Shown: piece after piece, positions 23,833 to 32,656 of the stretch
Numbering within the stretch: position 1 is the stretch's first letter
Layout of the letters: every line of letters starts with the position of its first letter
Source of the DNA: DASXKD01 sp963806145
GTDB lineage: Bacteria > Actinomycetota > Actinomycetes > Streptosporangiales > Streptosporangiaceae
Assembly (NCBI GenBank): GCA_963806145.1
Contig: CAWDXD010000039.1
Coordinates: 1-64,000, forward strand
Direction of reading: 5' to 3'
DNA: 64,000 bases
The notes under the pieces: model-generated
What the model was told of the DNA's origin: nothing
What the model saw: only the letters and a program-made list of their open reading frames with translations
Databases searched by the model: none
Made by a program: the position numbers and the translations under genes

Positions 23833-25709
23833 GCCTGGCACTGCCGGCAGTCACAGCTGTGGTCTTGCTGACCGCCATCGCGGCGGCGGTGAGCCTGTGG
23901 CGCGGCGCCGCCCGCCAGCCATGGCCGGATCTGCGCGCCTACCGCTGGTTCACGATCGCGACCGGGCTGGTGTGCGCCAATGTGATCGTCGGTCAGGCGG
24001 TCCCCACCACGGCGGGCGCGGCGCCGATGCTCTCGTTCACCGACCTTCCGGCGCTGCTCCTGCTGCCGGTGATGGCGGCGGGCCTGGCCGGCCTGGCTTC
24101 CGCGGTCCGCCGCGCGGTGCCCGAGACGCAGCCCCCGCGCCGCCCCGGCCTGGCCGTCGCGGGCGCGTACCTGGCGGACGGGTACGTGCTGGTCGCGGCG
24201 CTGTTCCTGATCGGCTGGGTGACCCTGTTCGGTGCGGAGTTCACCCGCTCAGGCGCCGGGCCGTCCTTCGTCGTGGACCTCGTGCACCCCCTGGTGGACC
24301 TGATGGTCCTCCTGGTGACTCTCCCCCTCGCCCAGACGGCCGGGCGCCGGGCGGTGGCTCCTTACCTCGCCCTGGTGGCCATCACCGTGGGCGACTCGCT
24401 CGCGGTCGGTGCCCGGATCGCCGGGACGCGCCCGGGGGCGGGCGCGCTGGCCGCCCAGCTGATCGCGCTGATCCTGCTCGGCCTCACCCCGTGGGTGGCG
24501 GACGCCTGGGCGGCCGGCGGCCGCCGGCTCGGCGGGGCGCGCGAGGTGACCACGGCCGCCGTCGCGGCCGCGGCCACGCTGGCGGGTCTGCTGGTCGTCT
24601 GCCAGGCGTTCGTGACCGGGCACCTGACCGGGCTGGTGGAAGCCCTGATCCTCGGCACCATGGCCGGCGTCCTCGCGGTGCGCGTGGTCAGCCTGGTCTG
24701 GCGGGTGGACTCCTGGTCACGGGTGTGGCAGGAGTCAGGCAGGCAGTTCCGCCAGCTCGCCGAGCGGACCAGCGACGTGGTGCTGCTCTGCGACGCGAGC
24801 GGGGTGATCAGGTACGCGAGCCAGGCGGTGACCGGCTACGGGTACGCACCGGATTCGCTGCGCGGCACGCCCGTGGCCGACCTGCTGCACCCCGAGCAGC
24901 GGGCGGCCGGCACCGAAGCGATCCGCCGGGCGATCACCAGCAAGGCCCAGCGGCCGGGCCATTACCCCTGCCAGGTGCGCGCCGAGGACGGCACCTGGCG
25001 CCACGTCGAGACCACCGTCTCCAGGTACCGCGATCCGGGCCAGCCGGACCTGGTCCTGATTACCGCCAGGGACATGAGCGCCCAGGTGGCGCTGCGCCGC
25101 CAGGTCACCCACCTCACCTTCCACGACGGGCTGACCGGCCTGCCGAACCGGGCCTATGCCGAGCAGCGCGCCCACGACGTGCTCAGCGAGGACCGGAACG
25201 CCGCGGCCGGCGCGCTGGCCGTGGCGGATCCGCCGCTGCCCGGCGTCATCGTCGTGGGCATCGACGGCTTCACCGCGGTCAACGACGCCCGCGGGCACAC
25301 CGCTGGCGACCTGCTGCTCGCGCAGGTCGCCCGCAGGCTCCGCCTCGCGGTCTCGCCGGAGGACACGGTCGCCCGCTGGGGCGGCGATGAATTCGCGGTC
25401 ATCACCGAGACCACGGTGAGCGCCGCGGAACTCGCCGATATCGCCGAACGGCTGGCCCGCGGCGTGGCCTCCATGCCGTTTCGGATCGGGGATTCGGACC
25501 TGAGCATCACCGCCAGCGTCGGGGCAGCGCTCGCCGACGGCAGCCCGGCGGCGCACGTGTGGCGCAATGCCGAGATAGCGCTCACCCGGGCCAAGGCAGC
25601 CGGCGATGGGCGGGTTGAGATGTTCGGCACCGGTGACGACACCGGTACCGGGGAACCGGAGCAGGCGCCGGCCGAAGCTGCCGCGTCGCCGCAGTCCGGC
25701 GCGGCATGA
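23829..25709 (+). CDS. membrane PAS-GGDEF diguanylate cyclase
   Basis: 626 residues. About eight predicted transmembrane helices occupy residues 1-290, followed by a PAS/PAC sensory domain (LAERTSDVVLLCDASGVIRYAS ... DGTWRHVETTVSRY) and a GGDEF domain (HDGLTGLPNRAYAEQ, IDGFTAVND, ARWGGDEFAV). The catalytic GGDEF is intact, so it should synthesise c-di-GMP. The inhibitory I-site (RxxD) reads SPED, lacking the Arg, so product inhibition at this site is unlikely. No EAL domain. From memory, streptomycetes carry a comparable GGDEF protein just before ilvB. Confidence 0.9.
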   Translation: MSLALPAVTAVVLLTAIAAAVSLWRGAARQPWPDLRAYRWFTIATGLVCANVIVGQAVPTTAGAAPMLSFTDLPALLLLPVMAAGLAGLASAVRRAVPETQPPRRPGLAVAGAYLADGYVLVAALFLIGWVTLFGAEFTRSGAGPSFVVDLVHPLVDLMVLLVTLPLAQTAGRRAVAPYLALVAITVGDSLAVGARIAGTRPGAGALAAQLIALILLGLTPWVADAWAAGGRRLGGAREVTTAAVAAAATLAGLLVVCQAFVTGHLTGLVEALILGTMAGVLAVRVVSLVWRVDSWSRVWQESGRQFRQLAERTSDVVLLCDASGVIRYASQAVTGYGYAPDSLRGTPVADLLHPEQRAAGTEAIRRAITSKAQRPGHYPCQVRAEDGTWRHVETTVSRYRDPGQPDLVLITARDMSAQVALRRQVTHLTFHDGLTGLPNRAYAEQRAHDVLSEDRNAAAGALAVADPPLPGVIVVGIDGFTAVNDARGHTAGDLLLAQVARRLRLAVSPEDTVARWGGDEFAVITETTVSAAELADIAERLARGVASMPFRIGDSDLSITASVGAALADGSPAAHVWRNAEIALTRAKAAGDGRVEMFGTGDDTGTGEPEQAPAEAAASPQSGAA

Positions 25710-25812
25710 GCAGCCCGCCCGGCCCGCGGGCCAGCGTGCCGGGCCCGGTCCCCGTCTCATACTCCGAGACGAAACTGCTCTCAAGTTGACGGATCTGACC
25801 GCATGGACCACA

Positions 25813-25869
25813 GTGGACTCCGTGCATGGTGGCCACATTCTCGTACTTCCCAGGCGCGCGGATCGCTGA
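25813..25869 (+). CDS. ilvB attenuator leader peptide (Ile-Leu-Val-Leu)
   Basis: Short frame MDSVHGGHILVLPRRADR, GTG 25813 to TGA 25869; GTG 25822 is an equally plausible start. Four consecutive branched-chain codons (ATT CTC GTA CTT, 25837-25848) are the mark of a ribosome-mediated attenuator. A possible promoter TTGACG (25785) with CACAGT (25809) would start transcription near 25820, so the peptide may be leaderless. The 9-bp hairpin 25854-25862/25880-25888 and a terminator at 25891 follow. Confidence 0.72.
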   Translation: MDSVHGGHILVLPRRADR

Positions 25870-25890
25870 CGTCCGTTAGTCCGCGCGCTA

Positions 25891-25922
25891 CCCCGACTGC
25901 CCCGAGGCAGGAGGGGTTTTTT
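25891..25922 (+). terminator. attenuator terminator upstream of ilvB
   Basis: Stem CCCC...TGCC / GGCA...GGGG with an internal loop, followed by six T residues (25917-25922). It lies between the leader peptide and ilvB and would end transcription when branched-chain aminoacyl-tRNAs are plentiful. I did not resolve the exact antiterminator pairing. Confidence 0.65.
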
Positions 25923-25968
25923 GTTGCCAGCGTTCGCGTAACCAAGGCAGACGAAGGAAGCATTGGCG

Positions 25969-27900
25969 ATGACTGACCAGACCACGACCACGGTCGGCTC
26001 CCCGGCCGGGATGACGGGCCCGGGCCGCCAAGGCCAGGCGCCGTCGCCGCGCGACCTCGCGGCACGGGCGCCGGCCAGGGAGGCGGCACCGTCCCCGGGC
26101 CCGCGGCGGCCCGGCGGCGAGCCGCCCGCCGCTCAGCCGGTGACGATGACGGGCGCCCAGGCGCTGGTGGCAGCGCTGGAACAGCTCGGCGTCGACGTCG
26201 TCTTCGGCATCCCTGGCGGGGCCATCCTCCCCGCCTATGACCCGCTGTACGACTCCCCCAGCGTGCGCCACATCCTGGTCAGGCACGAGCAGGGCGCCGG
26301 CCACGCCGCGGCCGGCTACGCCCAGGTGACCGGCCGGCCCGGGGTGTGCATCGCCACTTCGGGGCCGGGTGCGACCAACCTGGTCACCCCGCTGGCCGAC
26401 GCGTACATGGACTCGGTGCCCGTGGTCGCCATCACCGGGCAGGTGCCGTCCAGCCTGATCGGCACGGACGGCTTCCAGGAAGCGGACATCGCAGGGATCA
26501 CGCTGCCGGTTACCAAGCACAACTTCCTGGTCACTGAGGCCGGTGACATCGCCAGGACCGTGGCCGAGGCATTTCATGTGGCCGCCACCGGCCGGCCGGG
26601 CCCGGTGCTGGTGGACATCGCCAAGGACGCCCTGCAGGCCAGGACGCAGTTCAGCTGGCCGGTGCCGTTTGACCTGCCTGGCTACCACCCGGTGACCCGG
26701 CCGCATTCCCGGCAGGTGCGCGAGGCGGCCCGGCTGATGATGACGGCGCGGCGCCCGGTGCTCTATGTGGGGGGCGGCGTGATCAAGGCGGGCGCGAGCA
26801 AGGACCTGCTTACCCTGGCCGAGCTGACCGGGATGCCCGTGGTGACCACGCTGATGGCGCGTGGCGCGTTCCCCAGCAGCCACCCGCAGAACATGGGCAT
26901 GCCCGGCATGCACGGCAAGGTCGCCGCGGTCGGCGCACTGCAGAAGGCGGACCTGCTGGTGACGCTCGGGGCCAGGTTTGACGACCGGGTGACCGGCCGC
27001 CTGGACAGCTTCGCCCCCGAGGCCGCGGTGGTGCACGCCGACATCGACCCGGCCGAGATCTCCAAGAACAGGCATGCCGAGGTGCCCATCGTCGGTGACT
27101 GCCGCGAGGTGATCATCGAACTCATCGCGGCCATCCATGCCGAACGGGAGTCGGGCGAGCAGGCGGACCTGGCCGCCTGGTGGTCGCAGCTGGAGGCCTG
27201 GCGCGCCACCTACCCCCTCGGCTACGACGAGCCGGGCGACGGCTCCCTGTCGCCGCAGTACGTGATCGAGCGGATCGGCAAGCTGGCCGGGCCGGACGCG
27301 GTGTACGTGGCGGGCGTCGGCCAGCACCAGATGTGGGCCGCCCAGTTCATCGAGCATGAGAAGCCCCGGCACTGGCTCAACTCCGGCGGGCTCGGCACCA
27401 TGGGCTACGCGGTGCCCGCCGCCATGGGAGCCAAGGTCGGCGCGCCGGAGTCGGCCGTGTGGGCGATCGACGGCGACGGGTGCTTCCAGATGACCAACCA
27501 GGAACTCGCCACCTGCACGGTGGAGGGCATCCCGATCAAGGTGGCCATCATCAACAACGGCAACCTGGGCATGGTCCGCCAGTGGCAGACGCTGTTCTAC
27601 AACGAGCGTTACTCACAGACCGACCTGGACCGGGCGGTGCAGGGCACCTCGGCGGGGACCCGGATCCCGGACTTCGTCAAGCTGGCCGAGGCCTACGGCT
27701 GCGCGGGCCTGCGCTGTGAGACAGCTGCCGACGTGGACGAAATCGTCAAGCAGGCCATGGAGATCAACGACCGTCCCGTCGTGATCGACTTCATCGTGCA
27801 CCGCGACGCCATGGTCTGGCCGATGGTGGCCGCGGGCACCAGCAACGACGACATCAAGGTGGCGCGGGACATGGCGCCGGACTGGGATGTGACCGAATGA
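25969..27900 (+). CDS. ilvB: acetolactate synthase large subunit
   Basis: 643 residues from ATG 25969 (GAAGGAAG upstream). ThDP- and FAD-dependent enzyme catalysing the first common step to Val/Leu and the second to Ile. The ThDP-activating Glu is in VRHEQGAGHAAAGYAQ, and the ThDP/Mg motif is IDGDGCFQMTNQEL ... IINNGNLGMVRQW. The N-terminal ~55 residues are Pro/Ala-rich and precede the conserved MTGAQALVAALEQLGVD; such extensions occur in actinobacterial IlvB. The stop overlaps ilvN (ATGA). Confidence 0.97.
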   Translation: MTDQTTTTVGSPAGMTGPGRQGQAPSPRDLAARAPAREAAPSPGPRRPGGEPPAAQPVTMTGAQALVAALEQLGVDVVFGIPGGAILPAYDPLYDSPSVRHILVRHEQGAGHAAAGYAQVTGRPGVCIATSGPGATNLVTPLADAYMDSVPVVAITGQVPSSLIGTDGFQEADIAGITLPVTKHNFLVTEAGDIARTVAEAFHVAATGRPGPVLVDIAKDALQARTQFSWPVPFDLPGYHPVTRPHSRQVREAARLMMTARRPVLYVGGGVIKAGASKDLLTLAELTGMPVVTTLMARGAFPSSHPQNMGMPGMHGKVAAVGALQKADLLVTLGARFDDRVTGRLDSFAPEAAVVHADIDPAEISKNRHAEVPIVGDCREVIIELIAAIHAERESGEQADLAAWWSQLEAWRATYPLGYDEPGDGSLSPQYVIERIGKLAGPDAVYVAGVGQHQMWAAQFIEHEKPRHWLNSGGLGTMGYAVPAAMGAKVGAPESAVWAIDGDGCFQMTNQELATCTVEGIPIKVAIINNGNLGMVRQWQTLFYNERYSQTDLDRAVQGTSAGTRIPDFVKLAEAYGCAGLRCETAADVDEIVKQAMEINDRPVVIDFIVHRDAMVWPMVAAGTSNDDIKVARDMAPDWDVTE

Positions 27901-28478
27901 GCCACCCACCGGTGCGGCTTCGTGAGCAGGAGCCGAGTGCGGGCAGGCACACGCTGTCGGTGCTCGTGGAGAACAAGCCAGGGGTGCTCGTCCGCATCGC
28001 GGGCCTGTTCTCCCGCCGCGGGTTCAACATCGACTCTCTGGCGGTAGGGCCGACCGAGCATCACGAGATCTCCCGGATGACGATCGTGGTGAACTGCGCG
28101 GAGCACCCGCTGGAACAGGTCACCAAGCAGCTCAACAAGCTGATCAACGTCCTGAAGATCGTCGAGCTGGAGACGCCGGTCTCGGTCCAGCGCGAACTCC
28201 TGCTGGTGAAGGTGCGGGCCGATGCCGAGACCAGGTCCCGCGTCCTGGAGACCGTCGCGCTGTTCCGCGCCAAGGTCGTCGATGTCGCCCAGGACGCGGT
28301 GACCGTCGAGGCCACCGGAAACAGGGACAAGCTGGACGCCCTGATCAGGGTGCTTGAGCCGTTCGGCATCAAGGAACTCGTCCAGTCCGGCATGGTGGCC
28401 CTGGGCCGCGGAAGCAAGTCCATTACCGACCGCGCGCTGCGGCCGATCGAGCGGAGCGCGGGCGGCTCAGCGCAGTGA
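27897..28478 (+). CDS. ilvN: acetolactate synthase small (regulatory) subunit
   Basis: 193 residues. The N-terminal ACT domain (HTLSVLVENKPGVLVRIAGLFSRRGFNIDSLAVG) binds valine for feedback control; the C-terminal ALS_ss_C domain follows. A short N-terminal extension precedes the ACT domain. Translation is coupled to ilvB by overlap; ilvC follows after 21 bp. Confidence 0.96.
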   Translation: MSHPPVRLREQEPSAGRHTLSVLVENKPGVLVRIAGLFSRRGFNIDSLAVGPTEHHEISRMTIVVNCAEHPLEQVTKQLNKLINVLKIVELETPVSVQRELLLVKVRADAETRSRVLETVALFRAKVVDVAQDAVTVEATGNRDKLDALIRVLEPFGIKELVQSGMVALGRGSKSITDRALRPIERSAGGSAQ

Positions 28479-28499
28479 CTGAAAGGCTGAAGGCAACCG

Positions 28500-29507
28500 A
28501 TGGCAGACATCTTCTACGACGACCAGGCTGACCTGGCAGTCATCCAGCGGCGTCACGTGGCGGTGCTCGGCTACGGCAGTCAGGGGCACGCGCACGCGCT
28601 CTCGCTGCGCGACTCCGGCGTGGACGTCAGGGTGGGCCTGCCCGAGGGATCCCGCAGTAGGGAGGCGGCCGCCGGCGAGGGGCTGCGGGTCACCACCCCC
28701 GGCGAGGCCTGCGAAGAGGCAGATCTGATCATGGTGCTCGCCCCGGATCACGTCCAGCGGGCCCTGTACGCCGAGGCGATCGCCCCCAGCCTGGTGCCGG
28801 GCGACGCCCTGTTCTTCGCCCACGGGCTGAACATCCGCTACCAGCTCATCACCCCGCCGGACGGCGTGGACGTGTGCATGGTCGCCCCGAAGGGCCCCGG
28901 TCACCTGGTGCGCCGGCAGTTCGCCGAGGGCCGGGGCGTCCCGGTGCTGGTCGCGGTGCAGCGCGACGCGTCCGGCGGCGCGTGGCCGCTGACGCTCGCC
29001 TACGCCAAGGCCATCGGCGGGACCAGGGCCGGCGCGCTGGCCACCACGTTCGCCGAGGAGACCGAGACCGACCTGTTCGGTGAGCAGGTGGTGCTCTGCG
29101 GCGGTGTCTCCGAGCTGATCAAGGCGGGCTTCGACACCCTGGTCGAGGCGGGCTATCAGCCGGAGGTGGCCTACTTCGAGTGTCTGCACGAGATGAAGCT
29201 GATCGTGGACCTGATGTACGAGGGCGGCCTGTCCAAGATGTACTGGTCGGTCTCGGACACGGCGGAGTTCGGCGGCTACACGCGCGGGCCGCGGATCATC
29301 GACGGCCGCAGCACCGAGGAGATGAAGCGCATCCTCGCCGAGATTCGCGACGGCTCATTCACCCGGGAACTCGTGGAAGAGTTCGACAACGGGCGGCCGA
29401 ACTTCCTCAAGCGGCGCGAGGCCCTGCACGCGGAGCAGATCGAGCAGGTGGGAGCCAAGCTGCGGCCGCTGATGAGCTGGCTCGCCGACGACGCCGACGA
29501 AGGCTGA
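28500..29507 (+). CDS. ilvC: ketol-acid reductoisomerase (class I)
   Basis: 335 residues, the usual size of the short class I enzyme. Rossmann motif GYGSQGHAHALSLRDSG and the phosphate-binding loop GLPEGSRSREAA with Arg/Ser residues suit NADPH. Metal-binding acidic residues are present in DLFGEQVVLCGG and YFECLHEMKLIVDLMYEGG. Converts acetolactate/acetohydroxybutyrate to the dihydroxy acids. Last gene of the ilvBNC operon. Confidence 0.97.
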   Translation: MADIFYDDQADLAVIQRRHVAVLGYGSQGHAHALSLRDSGVDVRVGLPEGSRSREAAAGEGLRVTTPGEACEEADLIMVLAPDHVQRALYAEAIAPSLVPGDALFFAHGLNIRYQLITPPDGVDVCMVAPKGPGHLVRRQFAEGRGVPVLVAVQRDASGGAWPLTLAYAKAIGGTRAGALATTFAEETETDLFGEQVVLCGGVSELIKAGFDTLVEAGYQPEVAYFECLHEMKLIVDLMYEGGLSKMYWSVSDTAEFGGYTRGPRIIDGRSTEEMKRILAEIRDGSFTRELVEEFDNGRPNFLKRREALHAEQIEQVGAKLRPLMSWLADDADEG

Positions 29508-29580
29508 CAACCCCCGGGCTTCGGCGACCCCGGAGCGGTGATCACGATAGGAGCGGCGGCCGGGGACCGGCCCGGGGCGG

Positions 29581-30033
29581 CTAGCCCGATGGCCGGGAGC
29601 CGGCCGCCAGGCGGCTGAGCGCGGGGCGCAGCGGGCGTTCGGAGTAGCCGCCCTCGGCCAGGCCCGCGCGCCGCTCGAAGATGTTGCGGGAGCCGAAGTC
29701 GCCGGTCAGCAGCCAGGACACCCCGGCGGCGAGAAAGTAGAGCGGCAGCATGATCACGCCGCCGCAGCAGGCGAACTGGGTGGCGTGCCGCGCTTCGTGG
29801 CCGAGCAGGACTCCTGCGCCGCGCACTCCCTCGGCGTCAAGCCGCGTCACGATCACATTGCCGAGGCAGAACGCGGGGCCTGGCGGGACGGGCAGCCGGT
29901 ATCCCACGGCCACGACCAGGCCGTCCCCGGCCCGGGTGAGCCGGGCCCGGCCCGCGCCCGCGGCCAGGAGCCCGGCCAGGGTGGACCCGTTGAGCAGGTT
30001 CACCACCAGCCGGGCCTGGTAAGCGCCGCGCAC
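29581..30033 (-). CDS. small membrane protein with HExxH motif
   Basis: 150 residues, GTG start. The motif LGHEARHATQFA (HEARH) fits a zinc-metallopeptidase HExxH, and is followed by a hydrophobic segment (GGVIMLPLYFLAAGVSWLL) and NIFERRAGLAEGGY. There is no obvious third zinc ligand pattern, although the E of FERRAG could serve. It lies immediately after, and on the same strand as, the FtsH-like gene, whose intended stop is probably at 30039. Function inferred only. Confidence 0.7.
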   Translation of the reverse strand: MRGAYQARLVVNLLNGSTLAGLLAAGAGRARLTRAGDGLVVAVGYRLPVPPGPAFCLGNVIVTRLDAEGVRGAGVLLGHEARHATQFACCGGVIMLPLYFLAAGVSWLLTGDFGSRNIFERRAGLAEGGYSERPLRPALSRLAAGSRPSG

Positions 30034-32656
30034 CGCCGTCAGGGGCTGGCCGCGGGGCCGGAGCCGGGAGCCCAGTCACCGCCGGGAGCCCAGCCGCCGT
30101 TCTGCGCCGGCCCCTCCTGCCGCGGCCCGCCGTTCCGCCCCGGGCTGCCGTCCAGCCCCGGGGCACCGTCGGACACCGGGGCACCGTCCGCACCAGGGCA
30201 CCGTCCGACACCGGGGCACCGTCCGACACCGGGCCGCCGTTCGGGCCGGATCCGCCGTCCGGGCCGGGGCTGGCGTCGAACGTCACCACCGCGCCCTGCA
30301 CCACCGCGGCGAGCGGGGGAGCGGGCGGCATGGCCAGCGGCACCCTGCCGTGCGTGCGGTGGGCGACCGCCGCGGCCTGGTGGTACTCCTCGAGCCGGTT
30401 CAGGAACTCCTGGTCCGCGTACGGCCGGCCGTCCACGAGCGGCCCCTGCATGTGTTCCATGACTCCGACGATGTCCTCGCCGCTCAGCGTCTTGTGGGTC
30501 TCCAGCGCGTGGGCCAGGCACAGCACCTTGGCCCGGTCCTCGCGCAGCAGCATCTCCACCCGCCGCAGCAGCGTCCCCAGGGTGTCCTCGATCCGGTCGG
30601 CCAGCGCCCGCCGCAGTTCGGCCTCGGGGTCCTGGCCCTTCTTGTTCCGGCCCCCCTGCCCGCCGCCTGGTGAGCCGACCTCCAGGCGCTTGGCGGTCGA
30701 GTAGGAGGACACGGTGGCGCCCATGCCCCAGAAGCCCTCCATGAACGAGGCCACGGTGGTCGCCGACTCCAGGTCACCGGACACGCCGGAGGAGCTGTCG
30801 CTGTCGAAGAACATCCGCTCTCCGGCCAGCGAGGCCAGGGACACCAGTATGTCGGTCTCGTACTCGCTGCGCCACCGGGTGAACTGGTCCTCGGGCGGGA
30901 TGCTGGCCACCATGCCGAGGTAGTCGCTGCCCTTCTCGATGGTGGCGATGTCGATCTCCATGTGCTGGCGGGTGCGGTAGGCGATCAGGGCGTGGCACGC
31001 CTCATGCACCGCGACCGCGTGCCGCTCCCGCTCGATGTACTCGACGTCCTCGGGCGGCCCGAGTTCCTTGAGCTGCTTGGCCTTGATCACGTCCTGCCAG
31101 GTGATCACGTCCCGGCCGTTGCGGATGGCGGTGATAAGCGACTCGTTGACCAGGTCCTTGATGGTGGCGCCGGTCGCGTACGGGGTGATCACCGCGAGCT
31201 TGTCCATCTGCTCGGGGGTCAGCTCGTGCCGCACCTTGGCGAAGTAGCCCTCGTAGGTGCGGACCCGGCCGGCCTTGGACGGGTAGCCGACCTTGTAGAT
31301 ACGGTCGATGCGGCCCGGCCGCAGCAGCGCCTCGTCCAGCGCCTCGGGCAGGTTGGTCGCCATCATCACCAGCATCCGGTACTTGGGCGGTGGCTTGGGG
31401 CGCAGGCCGAACATCCGGCGCACGTGCCGGTTGATGAACCCGCGCGGTTTCTTCAGCCCGGACAGCTCGGTGAGCAGGGCCTCCAGGGTGCCCATGCCGC
31501 CGCCGCCGCCCATGCCCATGCCCATCATCTGCCGGTTGCGCCGGGTCTCCCCCTCCTCCGGCGCGGGCGTGGCCGCGGCGCGCTGTGCCAGCCTCCACTG
31601 GACGTCGCTGGACAGGTAGGAGAAGCCGTGGCAGCCGGCCTTCTGGAACGGCGCCGTGGCCCTGGGGAAGTTCGGGCCCTGCTGGGCCAGCGCGCCGCGG
31701 CGCCCCAGCGAGTCGGCCTCGTCGAAGAAGACGATCACGCCGCCGTACCGCAGCGCCAGCTTGCGCAGCTTGCGGAACAGCGACTTGACCTTCAGGATCC
31801 CGACGCCCATGAACATGTTGATGAACGCGCCGGGATCCACGAACACGTAGGGCCGGCCGGTCTCGCCCGCCACCGCCTCGGCCATCAGCGTCTTCCCGGT
31901 GCCGGGAGGTCCCCAGAGCAGGATGCCGCCGGGTACGTAACCGCCCCTGGACTCGATCCGCTCCGGGTCCTCCAGGTACAGGATGTTCTCCTTGACCCGT
32001 TCCAGCACGTGGTCCTGGCCCCAGACGTCGGCGAACCTGGTCTTGATGTCGTCGGGATAGTAGACATCCACGCCGCCCCGGGACAGGAACCAGAAAATCA
32101 AGGCGAACTGGCCCACCACGACGAGCAGGATGACCATGAGTTGCAGCACGAACGGCAGTACGTGCCACAGCAGTTCCGGGGCGCGCAGCAAGGCGAGGAC
32201 CGGCGAGGTGTGGATCACCTTCCCGATGACCACGGCCACGATCGCGATCCACAGCACCCAGGTCAGCAGCCGCCGGATCCGGAACCTGGTCCAGTCGGAC
32301 AGCTTGCTGTGGGTGAGCCGGTCGAACCCGCCGAACACCGTGTGCGTCCAGAACCGGTGGTACGCGGCCGAGTGCTCGCTGATCAGGAAGTGGATCTGGC
32401 GCAGGACCTCCAGGCCGGCCAGCACGAACACCCACGCACCGGACCTGACCTCGGTGCGTATCGCGTCGGACAGGCCCATCAGCGGGTTGTTGGCCATCGC
32501 GGACCAGACGAGGATCCACCAGATCAGCCCGAGGAGGATCAGGAACTTCAGCCGGTCCCAGAGGGACAGTGGCTTCCTGGTCCGGCGGTCTTCGTCCCGG
32601 AGGTGCTCGCCGGGTGCTGGCAGCCCCTCCGGCGGTGTTGTAAGGGCCTCACGCAC
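29837..32656 (-). CDS. FtsH-like membrane AAA+ zinc protease, probable C-terminal frameshift
   Basis: 939 residues as read from GTG 32656. Residues 1-200 carry several transmembrane helices, far more than the two of typical FtsH. The AAA domain has GPPGTGKT, VIVFFDEADSLG and the arginine-finger region LLRPGRIDR, with a long Gly/Met-rich insert (MGMGMGGGGG). The protease domain has VAVHEACHALIAYRT, a good HExxH. An Ala/Pro/Gly-rich tail contains 18-bp tandem repeats near 30170-30240; one repeat is a base short, and the other frame gives a sensible tail ending at 30039. As read, the frame runs over the neighbouring gene to 29837, so a true stop at 30039 is likely. Degrades membrane or unfolded proteins. 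Confidence 0.8.
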   Translation of the reverse strand: MREALTTPPEGLPAPGEHLRDEDRRTRKPLSLWDRLKFLILLGLIWWILVWSAMANNPLMGLSDAIRTEVRSGAWVFVLAGLEVLRQIHFLISEHSAAYHRFWTHTVFGGFDRLTHSKLSDWTRFRIRRLLTWVLWIAIVAVVIGKVIHTSPVLALLRAPELLWHVLPFVLQLMVILLVVVGQFALIFWFLSRGGVDVYYPDDIKTRFADVWGQDHVLERVKENILYLEDPERIESRGGYVPGGILLWGPPGTGKTLMAEAVAGETGRPYVFVDPGAFINMFMGVGILKVKSLFRKLRKLALRYGGVIVFFDEADSLGRRGALAQQGPNFPRATAPFQKAGCHGFSYLSSDVQWRLAQRAAATPAPEEGETRRNRQMMGMGMGGGGGMGTLEALLTELSGLKKPRGFINRHVRRMFGLRPKPPPKYRMLVMMATNLPEALDEALLRPGRIDRIYKVGYPSKAGRVRTYEGYFAKVRHELTPEQMDKLAVITPYATGATIKDLVNESLITAIRNGRDVITWQDVIKAKQLKELGPPEDVEYIERERHAVAVHEACHALIAYRTRQHMEIDIATIEKGSDYLGMVASIPPEDQFTRWRSEYETDILVSLASLAGERMFFDSDSSSGVSGDLESATTVASFMEGFWGMGATVSSYSTAKRLEVGSPGGGQGGRNKKGQDPEAELRRALADRIEDTLGTLLRRVEMLLREDRAKVLCLAHALETHKTLSGEDIVGVMEHMQGPLVDGRPYADQEFLNRLEEYHQAAAVAHRTHGRVPLAMPPAPPLAAVVQGAVVTFDASPGPDGGSGPNGGPVSDGAPVSDGALVRTVPRCPTVPRGWTAARGGTAGRGRRGRRRTAAGLPAVTGLPAPAPRPAPDGGARRLPGPAGGEPAQRVHPGRAPGRGRGPGPAHPGRGRPGRGRGIPAARPARPRVLPRQCDRDAA

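Noticed and set aside
25826..25879. Alternative 17-codon frame (MVATFSYFPGARIADVR) before ilvB
   Set aside because: It lacks a branched-chain codon run; the overlapping frame with Ile-Leu-Val-Leu fits attenuation far better.
30039..30521. Separate 160-residue gene at the 3' end of the FtsH-like gene
   Set aside because: Only its last ~50 residues make sense, and they continue the protease tail after a one-base slip in tandem repeats, so it is not an independent gene.
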